From the NCBI RefSeq assembly GCF_013414195.1, contig NZ_JAATTV010000001.1:230452-294451 (forward strand): DNA of 64,000 nucleotides, written 5' to 3'. The DNA is from Psychrobacter sp. BI730 (lineage in GTDB: Bacteria; Pseudomonadota; Gammaproteobacteria; Pseudomonadales; Moraxellaceae). A program made the translations under genes and the position numbers. The notes beneath the pieces were generated by a model that worked only from the letters and a program-made list of their open reading frames with translations, was not told the DNA's origin and searched no databases. Shown piece by piece: positions 55,378 through 64,000 of the stretch. Within the stretch, counting starts at the first letter, position 1. Each line of letters opens with the position of its first letter.

Positions 55378-57528
55378 ATGAAATCAAATACTTTTAACTA
55401 CAGCGTGCTTGCTGTCGGTGTTGCGGCTGTTATGGGTCTATCTACTGGAGCGAATGCTGCAACCCCTACTGGTGGCACTTCAGGCTCTTTCAATGTTACT
55501 AACAAAGCGACAGCTTCTTATACAGTTGCAGGTAGTGATGCTTCACAAACTGCAGAGTCAAATGTAGTTACAGTGAATGTTACTGAAACAGGGTCATTCT
55601 CTTTAATCTCAACAGTAGTAGACGATGTAAAAGATGATGATTTTGGTAAAGACCGTGCCATTAATGCGCAAGCGAGCTCAACAGTAGACTTTACTCATAC
55701 ACTAACTAACGGTGGTAACGTTAACGACACTTATAAGATCACTCTTGCTAATATAACTGGCGATAATTTTGACTACAACCTTGGCAACAGTGTTATTAAG
55801 TATCAAAAGGTTAATGCTGCTGGCACTAACGTTGGTGGGGAAGTCACTATTGCTAATAATGAATCAATTGCGTTAGCACCAGGTGAAAAAGCTCTAATCA
55901 CAGTTACTGCTCAAGCTGATACTAAACGTGTTGCTGATACTAACGGTATCCTTACGGTTACTGCTGAAAGTACGTATTTGAAGTCTAAATCTGCAAATAC
56001 AGACCCTGCTACCTATACAGCAGTAAACACCGATAATGCGTTGACTAAGACACCTATTTACGCAATTACCAAGTCAGCTACGACCAACCTTGGTAACAAA
56101 AACTTTGACTTAAACAATACTGATGCTTTTGTTGACTACACTATTACTGTCAAAAACGAAGGTAATATCAGTGGTACTGCAATTAGCATCTCAGATGATC
56201 TACCATCAGGTTTAGTAGCGATCGCATCAGGACAGCAAAACTATAAAGCACCTTCTGTTGCAACATCTAATGGTAGTGCGGTGGGTACTGCTGTCCTTTC
56301 GAACAGTAACAAAACAATCACTGTAGCTGGTCAAAACATCAAAGTGGGCGAAACTATTACAGTTACTTTCCGTGCGAAAAAGGCAACTGATGCAACATCT
56401 AGTAGCTTATTTACCAACTATGCAGTTGTTAGAGATAATACTAATAGTGATGTAAATGCTAATACCCCTGATATCATTGATAGATCTGATGATGGTGTGA
56501 CGCCGGGTGGTCTAACAGAAAGCACTTATGAAAACCCTGCATCTCCTCTAACAGGTAAAGATGACAATACTAATGCAACAGTGACGACGACTAATCAGAC
56601 TCGTGCTATTGCTATCACTCCAGGTGTAAACAAAGAAGTAGCTTTAATTACTCCTGAAACTAATAACAAGGCTGCTAATACTTATACTTATACCATTACA
56701 AACAATGGTACTGACATCACAGAAGCAGCAGGAACAGGTGATAATGACAGCTCTGTTAAACTGTCTATAAAACCGACTGCCACTAGAAATTCTGGCATTA
56801 GCGATGATCCTAATATCAGTATCACACGTGTATACGTAGATGCTAATAACAATGGTGTATTTGATATTGGTGAAACTGAACTCGTCGGTGTGAATGGTAT
56901 TTATGAGCTGAACGCAGCTACTCCGTTTGTGACAGGCAGTACCACCAATCGCAAAGGCCTAGCTCCTGGCGAAAGTGTCAAAATTGGTGTGCAAGTTACC
57001 ACGTCAGGTGAAGGGAGTAACGATCCAAACTCCACACAAGCTAATGTAAATAACATAGGCGATTTTGAAACTTTAACCCTATCTATCCAACCTAAGGGTC
57101 CAGTTAACGGTACCGCTGTACCTACTAGTACTTCTGATAACCCATTGTCTACAACGTCTACTACGATCATGCAGGGCATTAATCTAGCGAAATACCAAAT
57201 AGTAGATAGTTGTGGTGCAAGTCCTGCTGTTAACTCTGCTGCATGGGTGACTGGAAATCTAACAGCGACTGCTGCTCAATGTATCTTCTATAAATTAGAA
57301 TCTAAGAACACTTTCACTGATAGCGCTAGAGTTATTAATAATCTTGTCGTATCAGATACTTTGGCACCTACGCTAACGTATCAAGCCAACAGCTTTTCAG
57401 CCTCGCCGACGGCAACTGACCAGTCCCTTGGTCAGACAATAAAGGTTACATTTGCAACGGTAAATGCTGGTGCAACAGCCAACGTTGTATTCTCTGCAAA
57501 ACCTTCACAAACTGGTACTAATCAATAA
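55378..57528 (+). CDS. Secreted multi-module DUF11 surface protein
   Basis: This 716-residue protein begins with a signal peptide (MKSNTFNYSVLAVGVAAVMG, ending GANAA). It contains about four beta-rich modules. Features include TITVKNEGNISGTAISISDD, a DUF11 signature, and the DxNxNG loop VYVDANNNGVFDIGETEL. The C-terminal module has two cysteines (IVDSCGAS and AAQCIFYKLES), like the end of the 674-residue protein. GGAG lies seven bases before the ATG, so this start is better than the frame opening at 55366. Two hairpins follow it before the barrel gene. High Thr/Asn/Ala content and no membrane helix fit an extracellular polymer or adhesin. Its partner is likely the barrel. Confidence 0.82.
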   Translation: MKSNTFNYSVLAVGVAAVMGLSTGANAATPTGGTSGSFNVTNKATASYTVAGSDASQTAESNVVTVNVTETGSFSLISTVVDDVKDDDFGKDRAINAQASSTVDFTHTLTNGGNVNDTYKITLANITGDNFDYNLGNSVIKYQKVNAAGTNVGGEVTIANNESIALAPGEKALITVTAQADTKRVADTNGILTVTAESTYLKSKSANTDPATYTAVNTDNALTKTPIYAITKSATTNLGNKNFDLNNTDAFVDYTITVKNEGNISGTAISISDDLPSGLVAIASGQQNYKAPSVATSNGSAVGTAVLSNSNKTITVAGQNIKVGETITVTFRAKKATDATSSSLFTNYAVVRDNTNSDVNANTPDIIDRSDDGVTPGGLTESTYENPASPLTGKDDNTNATVTTTNQTRAIAITPGVNKEVALITPETNNKAANTYTYTITNNGTDITEAAGTGDNDSSVKLSIKPTATRNSGISDDPNISITRVYVDANNNGVFDIGETELVGVNGIYELNAATPFVTGSTTNRKGLAPGESVKIGVQVTTSGEGSNDPNSTQANVNNIGDFETLTLSIQPKGPVNGTAVPTSTSDNPLSTTSTTIMQGINLAKYQIVDSCGASPAVNSAAWVTGNLTATAAQCIFYKLESKNTFTDSARVINNLVVSDTLAPTLTYQANSFSASPTATDQSLGQTIKVTFATVNAGATANVVFSAKPSQTGTNQ

Positions 57529-57541
57529 ATAATTCAATCTA

Positions 57542-57577
57542 TTTATCTACGAGTAGTAAATGCTACTCATAGATAAA
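57542..57577 (+). other. Hairpin after the 716-residue protein gene
   Basis: TTTATCTACGAGTAG (57542-57556) pairs with CTACTCATAGATAAA (57563-57577) with one mismatch. No T-run follows, so it may protect the upstream mRNA. Confidence 0.65.
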
Positions 57578-57579
57578 CC

Positions 57580-57620
57580 CTCTAGCTTGACCTAATCGAT
57601 TTTGATGAACCAAGCTAGAG
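57580..57620 (+). other. Second hairpin, in the barrel gene leader
   Basis: CTCTAGCTTG (57580-57589) and CAAGCTAGAG (57611-57620) pair perfectly with a 21-base loop. The loop holds an ATG at 57605, an alternative start. It lies 38 bases before the chosen start. Confidence 0.6.
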
Positions 57621-57658
57621 ATTTATTACCTCTTTATGTTTTATTGGATAAGCGACAT

Positions 57659-60600
57659 ATGACTCTATCAATTATGACACCGTCTAATCGTACTACGTTG
57701 CATACAGCGAAGATCTCTGCGCTGACGGCTGCAATGTTGCTTATGCAATCAAATATGGCATTTGCTGCACCCACCACTCTTGTACAAACTATCAATAACA
57801 TTGCTAATGCAGCTTATGACGTTGATTCTATCAAACAGAATAGCATTTCAAACCAAGTACAAGTCAAAGCCTCTGCCTTACCTGAATATGGTATTAACTT
57901 AACTCAGCATGCTTTACGCACAGTCATGCCTAATACACAGGTAAGTTGGACTAACGTACTGAGTAATACTAGCTATAGTGATCAGACTGTCGAGCTAACG
58001 CTAAATGTTTCGCCTACTCTATCTAATTTACAAGTTTATCAAGATTTAAATAAAAACGGTATTGTCGATAGTGGTGATACACAACTGATTCTTGATAACA
58101 TGAGTGCCCAAATCAAGCTTGGTCAGAGTGAAAGTATTCAGCTTATCGTACAGGCTTTGTCAGATGCCAATGGTAAGGATGGCGATACTGCTGACGTAAA
58201 AATTGGCGCTATCATACTAGAGGATCCATCAATAGCAGCTGTCGAAGCAATCGATAGACTGCTTATTATCGAACCTGAAATCAAATTTACGACTCCTCAA
58301 TTCGATGGTACTAAAACCGACTCGCAAATCGGTGACAACGTTTATATTGATGCCAGTTATGCACAGTGCAACGTGCAATCTGATAAACCTGATCAAGTAT
58401 GGGTTACTGTTAATTCGCCAAAAACTGGAGATAGCTATTCACTTAAAGCTATAGAAACTGGTAATAACACAGGTAAATATCAGCTATCAGCATCCACTCA
58501 AAATAACGCTAACGCTATTGATGATAAGCTTATCCAAACCTTGAACAGCGACACATTGACTGTCAGTTTAGATGCTTGTATCGCCCCTTCGGTTGGTACT
58601 GGTGCTGATGAACTGCCGAATGCGTCTGACTTCACCGTGCGTATCAGTGATCTGAGCTCACAAATTAATATCGTCGATGACAACCCAGCTTTAGTTGTCA
58701 CAAAGGAAAGTGACGTAAAAAGTGCTGAACTCGGCGATTATGTCAGCTACACCATCAATATCACGAACAATGGTAACGCTACTGCTTACGATGTACAGCT
58801 AAAAGACGCATTACCACGCGGTTTTGATTATGTCGATAGCAGTGTGCGTGTGAGCCCAGCGACTGCTATCGATATCAATCAGACACAGACTACTGAGTTT
58901 AAGTCTGACGGTAAATATCAGGTATTGAACTTAGGCAATATGGCAAATGGCGAAAGTAAAAAAATTACTTATCGTGTGCTTGTCGGTGCTTCATCACTAG
59001 GTGGTGATGGTATCAACCGTGCAATCGCAGTTGCTAACAACGAGCAAGGCCAAAGCTTAGTATCAAGAGAAGCGCAGTGGAAAATTGATGTAGAACGCGG
59101 CGTCATGAATACTGACGGTATCATCGTCGGTAAGGTCTATCACGATATCAACCGTGATGGCATTCAGCAAAAAGAAGACGGCGAGCTTGGCGTTGCTGGT
59201 GTACGTATCTATATGGAGAACGGCAACTTCATCGTGACTGATCCTGAAGGTAAATATAACTTCTATGGTGTCAGTGCTAAAACACACGTACTAAAAGTTG
59301 ATCGTACTACTATTCCTAGAGAAACTGAACTGGTCACTCAGAGCAATCGCAATGCTGGTGATGCCGGTAGTCGTTTTGTTGATTTGAAATATGGCGAATT
59401 ACATCGTGCGGATTTTGCAATCGTTGGTGGCATGGCAGATAGCACTGAACGCTTAAACGCTGAATTAATTGCTCGTAGCAAATTAGTAGAAGCTAAAAAT
59501 GACACGTTAGAGCAAGCGGTAAAAACCGAGCTGACTTTAGATCCTGACTATGATACCGATACTACCGATAATGTAGATGCTAGTGGTTGTAACATCAATG
59601 GTGACTTAGACCTTGGTAATAGCTGTGATTCGGCTATCGTTAATGACATGGTCAATCCAGTAGATAGCCGTGTTGATATGACGGTAACCACTGTTGCTCC
59701 GCCAGTAGAAAAAGAGCTCGAAGAATACTTAAAAGAAGTGGCGAGTAATGATGTTGCTTTCATCAACCTAAACGAAGGTCAGCAGCTTAGCACTTATAAA
59801 CAAATGGTACAGGTTCAGGCACCGCTTGGGTCTGTGTTCACACTGTATGTCAATGGCAAAGCTGTATCAGAACAAAAAATAGGTAAGACTGCTGAACAAG
59901 AAAAACAGAATGTAACGGCTTTTGATTACTATGCTGTTGATTTACAACGCGGCAAGAACACCTTACGCGGTGTTGCGACTGATATAAATGGTCAGGTCAT
60001 CTCTGAGCAGACGATCAAAGTATTAACTCCTGATAGCCTACAAGCTATCGGCTACCGTACTCAGGAAAATCTAGTACCAGCTGACGGTATTAGTGAATAT
60101 CAGGTAGTCATTAGTCTAAAAGATCGTGATGGTCGTCCATATATTGCATCAACTCCGATTACTATCGATACGAATATCGGCCGAGTTAATCTAAAAGATG
60201 GCAGTAAAGACCAATCTGGCACTCAAGTAATCGTATCCGGTGGTGAGCTGTTAATACCCGTAACTGCGCCTAGCGTACCAGGAAAGGGCGAGCTAGTAAT
60301 TGACACGGGTAGCAGCAAACAAATCATTCCGTTACAGTTTACCGCTCAATTACGTCCACTACTCGCTGTGGGTATCGTAGAAGGCGCTATCTCGCTTAAA
60401 GACTTTGATGGCGGCAGCATTACTGATGCTCAAGGCGCATTTGAGCAAGAGCTCAATGAGATTTCTGGCGATGACAACTATTCAGCGACTGGTCGTGCTG
60501 CTATGTTCCTCAAGGGCAAAGTACGCGGCGACTATCTGCTGACATTAGCATATGACAGTGATAAAAAAGGCGAGCGTTTGTTCCGTGATATCGAGCCGGG

Positions 60601-62977
60601 CGAATACTATCCTGTCTATGGCGACTCATCAGCCAAAGGCTTCGATGCGCAGTCTACTAGCAAGCTTTACGTGCGTCTTGATAAAGGTCGCTCGTTCGCT
60701 ATGTATGGTGATTTAAAAACGCAAATTGATAACGATGAAGGTATCAAGCTTGGTCAATACAACCGTACATTAACTGGCCTAAAGGCTCAATTTGAAGATA
60801 GCAATACTCGTGTTACTGCCTTTTTAGCAGAGACCAGTACTAGCCAACGTGTAAATGAGACTCGTGGTTTGGGCATTTCAGGCCCATATCCATTGGCTGA
60901 GAACTTCGATGCGGTATTAGAAAACTCTGAAACGGTTGAAGTTATTACTCGTGATGCCAACAACCCTGGGTTGATTATCAATCGTGAGACGCTTACTCGC
61001 TTTGCTGATTATGAGATCGACCCTATCAGCCGTAGCTTATTCTTGACGGCACCAATTGCTAGTCAGGATATCGAAGGCAATCCTATCTATATCCGTGTCA
61101 CTGTAGAAGTTGATGAGGGTGGTGAAGATTATTTGGTTGGTGGTATTGCCGCGAAACAGCAACTGACGGATAAAGTCGCCATCGGTGGTAGCTATGTGAA
61201 TAGCGATGACCCATTGAACAAAGAAGAGTTGGCTAGTGTTAATAGTGTTGTTAAATTCAATGATAAGCTAAAGCTGGTCGCTGAATATGCGATGAACAAA
61301 GCTGAAAACCCAAATTTTCAGTCAAGTAATCAAATCAACGCGACAGAACTGACTGATAGTGATGTTGAAGGTAACGCACTACGTATTGAGCTTGATTTTG
61401 ATAATAAGAAAAATACACGAGCTAAAGCTTATTATAATGATGCTGATGAAGGTTTTGTCACTGGTGCATCACCGCTTACGGCTGGACGTACTGAGTCTGG
61501 TGTAGAGGTTACTCATACTTTAAATGATAAGAAAACTGCTCTTAAGTTAGAAGGCATACGCACAGAAGAGCATACTACTGACGCTAGCCGCGAAGGCGTT
61601 CAAGCGAGCATTGAGCATCGTTTAAGCGAAAACATCGTTGGTGAAATTGGGGTTCGTTATTACAAACAAGATGCGACTGCTGCCTCACGTAATACTCAAG
61701 CCGCGACAGACGTTGTAGATATTACAGACGACACTTTGTTTAATGATGACATTATCAATCAGTCAGCGTTAAGCAGTGTTAGTAACGCTGAAGAAGATAT
61801 TGAAGGCACGACTGTTCGTGCTCGTATTACCTCTCGTCTACCTAAGTTGAATGATAGCTTGGTATTTGCAGAGTATGAGCAAGATATCGAAAACAGCTCA
61901 CGTAATGCGACTTCTATTGGTGGTGAGACACCGCTCGGAAATCTAGGACGACTATACGCACGTCATGATTTGATTAATAGCCTATCTGGCACTTATGGTC
62001 TTGATGATACAGATGAGCGTCAACGTACCACTGTTGGTTTTGACGCGACTTACATGAAAGATGGTAAGGTTTATAGCGAATACCGTATGCGCGATGCCAT
62101 CAGTGCACGCGAAGCAGAAGCAGCCATTGGTCTAAAAAACAAGTGGTATGTTCAAGAAGGGCTAACTTTAAATACGTTATTTGAGCGTGTTGAATCTCTG
62201 GAAGGTGAAGAAAGTAACACTGCAACAGCGGCAGGTATCGGTGTTGAATATCTTGCCAAAGAGAATTATAAGGCATCAGGACGTTTTGAAAAACGTTGGG
62301 GCGAAACAAGTGATACGCTACTTGGTAGTGCTGGTATCGCCTATCGCTATACCGATGAGGTTACCTTCTTAGCCAAAGACATCTATTCACGCACTGACTA
62401 TAGTGATGGCGATCGCACTATCAATCGTTTTCAGCTAGGTGCTGCGTATCGTGACTACGATAGCAATCAGTTAGATATGCTTGCAAAATTCGAATATCGT
62501 TTGGATGATAATAATACTGGCGATGACGCTTACCAAAAAGACACCATGATTTGGTCATGGAATGGTAATTACCATCCTACGCGTCCTTTAACGTTGTCTG
62601 GACGTTATGCTGGTAAGTATACAGAATACGAAGCAGACAGCTTAACCAGCGATAACACGGCTCACGCTGTTTATGGCCGTGGTCTTTATGACATCAGTGA
62701 GCGCTGGGATATTGGTTTACAAGCAGGTACTTATTGGAATGATCAGGCGAATGACTTGGCTTATATGCTTGGTGCAGAAGTGGGTTATAGCCCAATGACC
62801 AACCTTTGGTTATCACTTGGTTATAACTTCATGGGCTTTGAAGACGAAGATATTGCTTATGACGACAGTACTCAGCAAGGTGCTTACTTTAGATTGCGCT
62901 TTAAGTTCGATGAAGACTTATTCAAACGTGAAGACCCACGTAAGAACCAACGTCTAAGCAGCAATTCTGCATTTTAA
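57659..62977 (+). CDS. Outer-membrane beta-barrel with DUF11 and SdrD-B-like domains
   Basis: This 1772-residue protein has a signal peptide (residues about 1-36, ending MAFA). Next come DUF11 repeats, including VVTKESDVKSAELGDYVSYT, and an SdrD-B-like domain with VYHDINRDGIQQKEDGELGV. A linker and two Ig-like domains follow, with IQVQAPLGSVFTLYVNGKAV-like segments. From about residue 940 the sequence (AMFLKGKVRGDYLLTLAYDS, YYPVYGDSSAKGFDAQSTSK) shows alternating strands typical of an outer-membrane barrel, and it ends in SNSAF, with C-terminal phenylalanine. A weak GGATA box precedes the ATG at 57659; ATGs at 57605 and 57674 are other choices. It may anchor or export the adjacent DUF11 proteins. 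Confidence 0.82.
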   Translation: MTLSIMTPSNRTTLHTAKISALTAAMLLMQSNMAFAAPTTLVQTINNIANAAYDVDSIKQNSISNQVQVKASALPEYGINLTQHALRTVMPNTQVSWTNVLSNTSYSDQTVELTLNVSPTLSNLQVYQDLNKNGIVDSGDTQLILDNMSAQIKLGQSESIQLIVQALSDANGKDGDTADVKIGAIILEDPSIAAVEAIDRLLIIEPEIKFTTPQFDGTKTDSQIGDNVYIDASYAQCNVQSDKPDQVWVTVNSPKTGDSYSLKAIETGNNTGKYQLSASTQNNANAIDDKLIQTLNSDTLTVSLDACIAPSVGTGADELPNASDFTVRISDLSSQINIVDDNPALVVTKESDVKSAELGDYVSYTINITNNGNATAYDVQLKDALPRGFDYVDSSVRVSPATAIDINQTQTTEFKSDGKYQVLNLGNMANGESKKITYRVLVGASSLGGDGINRAIAVANNEQGQSLVSREAQWKIDVERGVMNTDGIIVGKVYHDINRDGIQQKEDGELGVAGVRIYMENGNFIVTDPEGKYNFYGVSAKTHVLKVDRTTIPRETELVTQSNRNAGDAGSRFVDLKYGELHRADFAIVGGMADSTERLNAELIARSKLVEAKNDTLEQAVKTELTLDPDYDTDTTDNVDASGCNINGDLDLGNSCDSAIVNDMVNPVDSRVDMTVTTVAPPVEKELEEYLKEVASNDVAFINLNEGQQLSTYKQMVQVQAPLGSVFTLYVNGKAVSEQKIGKTAEQEKQNVTAFDYYAVDLQRGKNTLRGVATDINGQVISEQTIKVLTPDSLQAIGYRTQENLVPADGISEYQVVISLKDRDGRPYIASTPITIDTNIGRVNLKDGSKDQSGTQVIVSGGELLIPVTAPSVPGKGELVIDTGSSKQIIPLQFTAQLRPLLAVGIVEGAISLKDFDGGSITDAQGAFEQELNEISGDDNYSATGRAAMFLKGKVRGDYLLTLAYDSDKKGERLFRDIEPGEYYPVYGDSSAKGFDAQSTSKLYVRLDKGRSFAMYGDLKTQIDNDEGIKLGQYNRTLTGLKAQFEDSNTRVTAFLAETSTSQRVNETRGLGISGPYPLAENFDAVLENSETVEVITRDANNPGLIINRETLTRFADYEIDPISRSLFLTAPIASQDIEGNPIYIRVTVEVDEGGEDYLVGGIAAKQQLTDKVAIGGSYVNSDDPLNKEELASVNSVVKFNDKLKLVAEYAMNKAENPNFQSSNQINATELTDSDVEGNALRIELDFDNKKNTRAKAYYNDADEGFVTGASPLTAGRTESGVEVTHTLNDKKTALKLEGIRTEEHTTDASREGVQASIEHRLSENIVGEIGVRYYKQDATAASRNTQAATDVVDITDDTLFNDDIINQSALSSVSNAEEDIEGTTVRARITSRLPKLNDSLVFAEYEQDIENSSRNATSIGGETPLGNLGRLYARHDLINSLSGTYGLDDTDERQRTTVGFDATYMKDGKVYSEYRMRDAISAREAEAAIGLKNKWYVQEGLTLNTLFERVESLEGEESNTATAAGIGVEYLAKENYKASGRFEKRWGETSDTLLGSAGIAYRYTDEVTFLAKDIYSRTDYSDGDRTINRFQLGAAYRDYDSNQLDMLAKFEYRLDDNNTGDDAYQKDTMIWSWNGNYHPTRPLTLSGRYAGKYTEYEADSLTSDNTAHAVYGRGLYDISERWDIGLQAGTYWNDQANDLAYMLGAEVGYSPMTNLWLSLGYNFMGFEDEDIAYDDSTQQGAYFRLRFKFDEDLFKREDPRKNQRLSSNSAF

Positions 62978-62990
62978 TTATTTGATACTA

Positions 62991-63028
62991 ATGATACTGT
63001 CGTAAGTACAATCTTATGACAGTATCAT
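62991..63028 (+). other. Hairpin after the barrel gene
   Basis: ATGATACTGTCGTAAG (62991-63006) pairs with CTTATGACAGTATCAT (63013-63028) with one mismatch. No T-run follows. It may be a weak terminator or mRNA stabiliser. Confidence 0.6.
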
Positions 63029-63132
63029 GCTTGTCTTATGATGAGTTATTTTGTCATTCAATAAACAACTAAGTCAGCCCTAGTAATGGTAAATAATACC
63101 AACGTTTATTACCTTAACATAAGGTTTACACC

Positions 63133-63898
63133 ATGTTTGATTCAGCCATCAATGCAGCACCTTTCAAGCGCTCAGTATGCGTTACACTATCAGCTTTATT
63201 TTCGTTAACCTTTATGCAGCCAGCTTTAGCTAAGAGTGAGACTCTCCAAGTAGCTAACTCAACTAGCATGGGTGAATATTGCCGCGATGATAGTCAGACT
63301 CAAACACGCTCTTATAGATATCAAAGCGAACAGCAGCGCCTATTAAATTGTATGGTAACGCAGTTAAAACCTTATCAACAAAAAGACAAGACAGTAGCTC
63401 AACAGTATTTCGCATATAAAGCGCAAGCGTGGTTGAACTATGCCATCCATCAAGACAGTATGAATAGCCGCTCATCTGCTGGTCAAGTTGCGTTAGAAAT
63501 GGCAGAGCCTATATTGCAAGCGCTAGATAATGACACGGTACAAGACTTGGGCTTGCATCAAGATATTCCGTCTACCTCTGCTCTAATGCGTCCTGATCTA
63601 TGGGCAACTTTAAGCGCACTTAAAGATGGTGATGGCATAGCGTCAGCACCACGTGAGATGGCATTGAGTGAAGTGGCTTTAATTTGGGCTGCGACCAATC
63701 AATGCGCGCGAATCTGGCATGCATTTTCGCATGGCTGATCGCTGGCTTGAGCAGGCCCGCGAAGCTTACGTCAATGCCAATGACTCACAGACCAATGTAG
63801 CACTAGAGAAGTCAATAGTCAGTTACCATAAGCAGTACTCGCCTTTAGACGCGAGCGATGATACTTGCCGTGGACAAGATTTGATATCTAATCGTTAA
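63133..63898 (+). pseudogene. Frameshifted secreted protein of the surface cluster
   Basis: The reading frame starts at ATG 63133 (AAGG eight bases upstream), with a signal peptide ending at ALA, and encodes 201 residues to a stop at 63738. The last residues RIWHAFSHG look out of frame. Shifting by one base inside GCGCGCG near 63705-63712 gives CAESGMHFRMADRWLEQ and continues to TAA at 63896. So a one-base insertion, or a sequencing error, splits one gene of about 255 residues. The intact form would have four cysteines and no repeat domain. It probably belongs with the surface system. I do not recognise a family. Confidence 0.7.
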
Positions 63899-63912
63899 AA
63901 AACAGCTGTTTT
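63899..63912. repeat. 14-bp perfect palindrome
   Basis: AAAACAGCTGTTTT follows the stop of the frameshifted gene. It could be part of a terminator, but it has no loop. Confidence 0.5.
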
Positions 63913-63927
63913 ATTAGAGATATTAGA

Positions 63928-64000
63928 CCTCTTGCAAAAGTCATAAGCTAAGCTCGAAATTAACAAGACCGGCGAACAGCTTCATTCTAAGATCATAGCG
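63928..64000. mobile_element. Possible end of an IS5-family insertion sequence
   Basis: AGACCTCTTGCAAAAGTC near 63928-63945 resembles the terminal repeats GAGACCTTTGCAAAA seen in IS5-group elements of Neisseria and Moraxellaceae. The window ends before any transposase, so this cannot be confirmed. Confidence 0.3.

Noticed and set aside
1..64000. CRISPR arrays, tRNA or rRNA genes, prophage
   Set aside because: No spaced identical repeats, cloverleaf sequences, rRNA segments or phage structural genes were seen by eye.

Overview
The window looks like a chromosomal segment of a Gram-negative gammaproteobacterium of the family Moraxellaceae, most likely Psychrobacter. This is judged from gene content, protein style and moderately AT-rich DNA, not from a database match. 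Supporting content includes a Pseudomonas/Acinetobacter-type exbBD-msbA-lpxK-kdsB-holB-pilZ lipid A operon, a MesD/MesX methionine synthase pair, OmpW, and several osmoprotectant and cation transporters. I saw no tRNA, rRNA, CRISPR array or prophage.

Layout. 1-5 kb: a glycine betaine/choline-type ABC transporter (ATPase cut by the left edge, plus a binding protein fused to a permease) and an aldehyde dehydrogenase, all on the minus strand. 5-7.3 kb: lipB, ppa and a small membrane protein. 7.4-13.5 kb (minus): a TauE/SafE exporter, flavin reductase, mesD, mesX, a short-chain dehydrogenase and dusB. 13.6-22.5 kb: a BCCT betaine transporter, HIT protein, a hypothetical protein, ilvD, a CPA1 antiporter and a beta-lactamase-fold serine hydrolase. 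22.7-29.4 kb: a DUF442-type phosphatase-like protein, an HtdX-like dehydratase and FabG4-like reductase facing a thiolase, then ppk2. 29.5-36.4 kb (minus): the lipid A/envelope operon. 36.5-39.5 kb (minus): parB, parA, rsmG. 39.8-47.2 kb: a Lon-like protease, a WYL regulator, a TerD-like protein, a K+ channel, a zinc-ribbon membrane protein and ompW. 47.4-52 kb (minus): aceF and aceE.

52.5-63.9 kb holds the most unusual region. Three secreted DUF11/SdrD-B-like repeat proteins precede a 1772-residue protein with a signal peptide, repeat domains and a predicted C-terminal outer-membrane beta-barrel. A further secreted protein follows but is frameshifted, and a possible insertion-sequence end lies just past it. 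Shared modules suggest one surface structure with its own barrel; this is inference.

Other points of interest are a candidate MetR operator upstream of the folate-independent methionine synthase operon, a 42-bp tandem duplication that doubles a candidate promoter upstream of the betaine transporter, a 15-bp repeat giving a ladder of in-frame stop codons after the aldehyde dehydrogenase, and an htdX-fabG4-fadA2 arrangement like the mycobacterial one. Many genes are followed by clear intrinsic terminators. Start codons were often moved inward from the longest reading frame to an ATG with a Shine-Dalgarno sequence.
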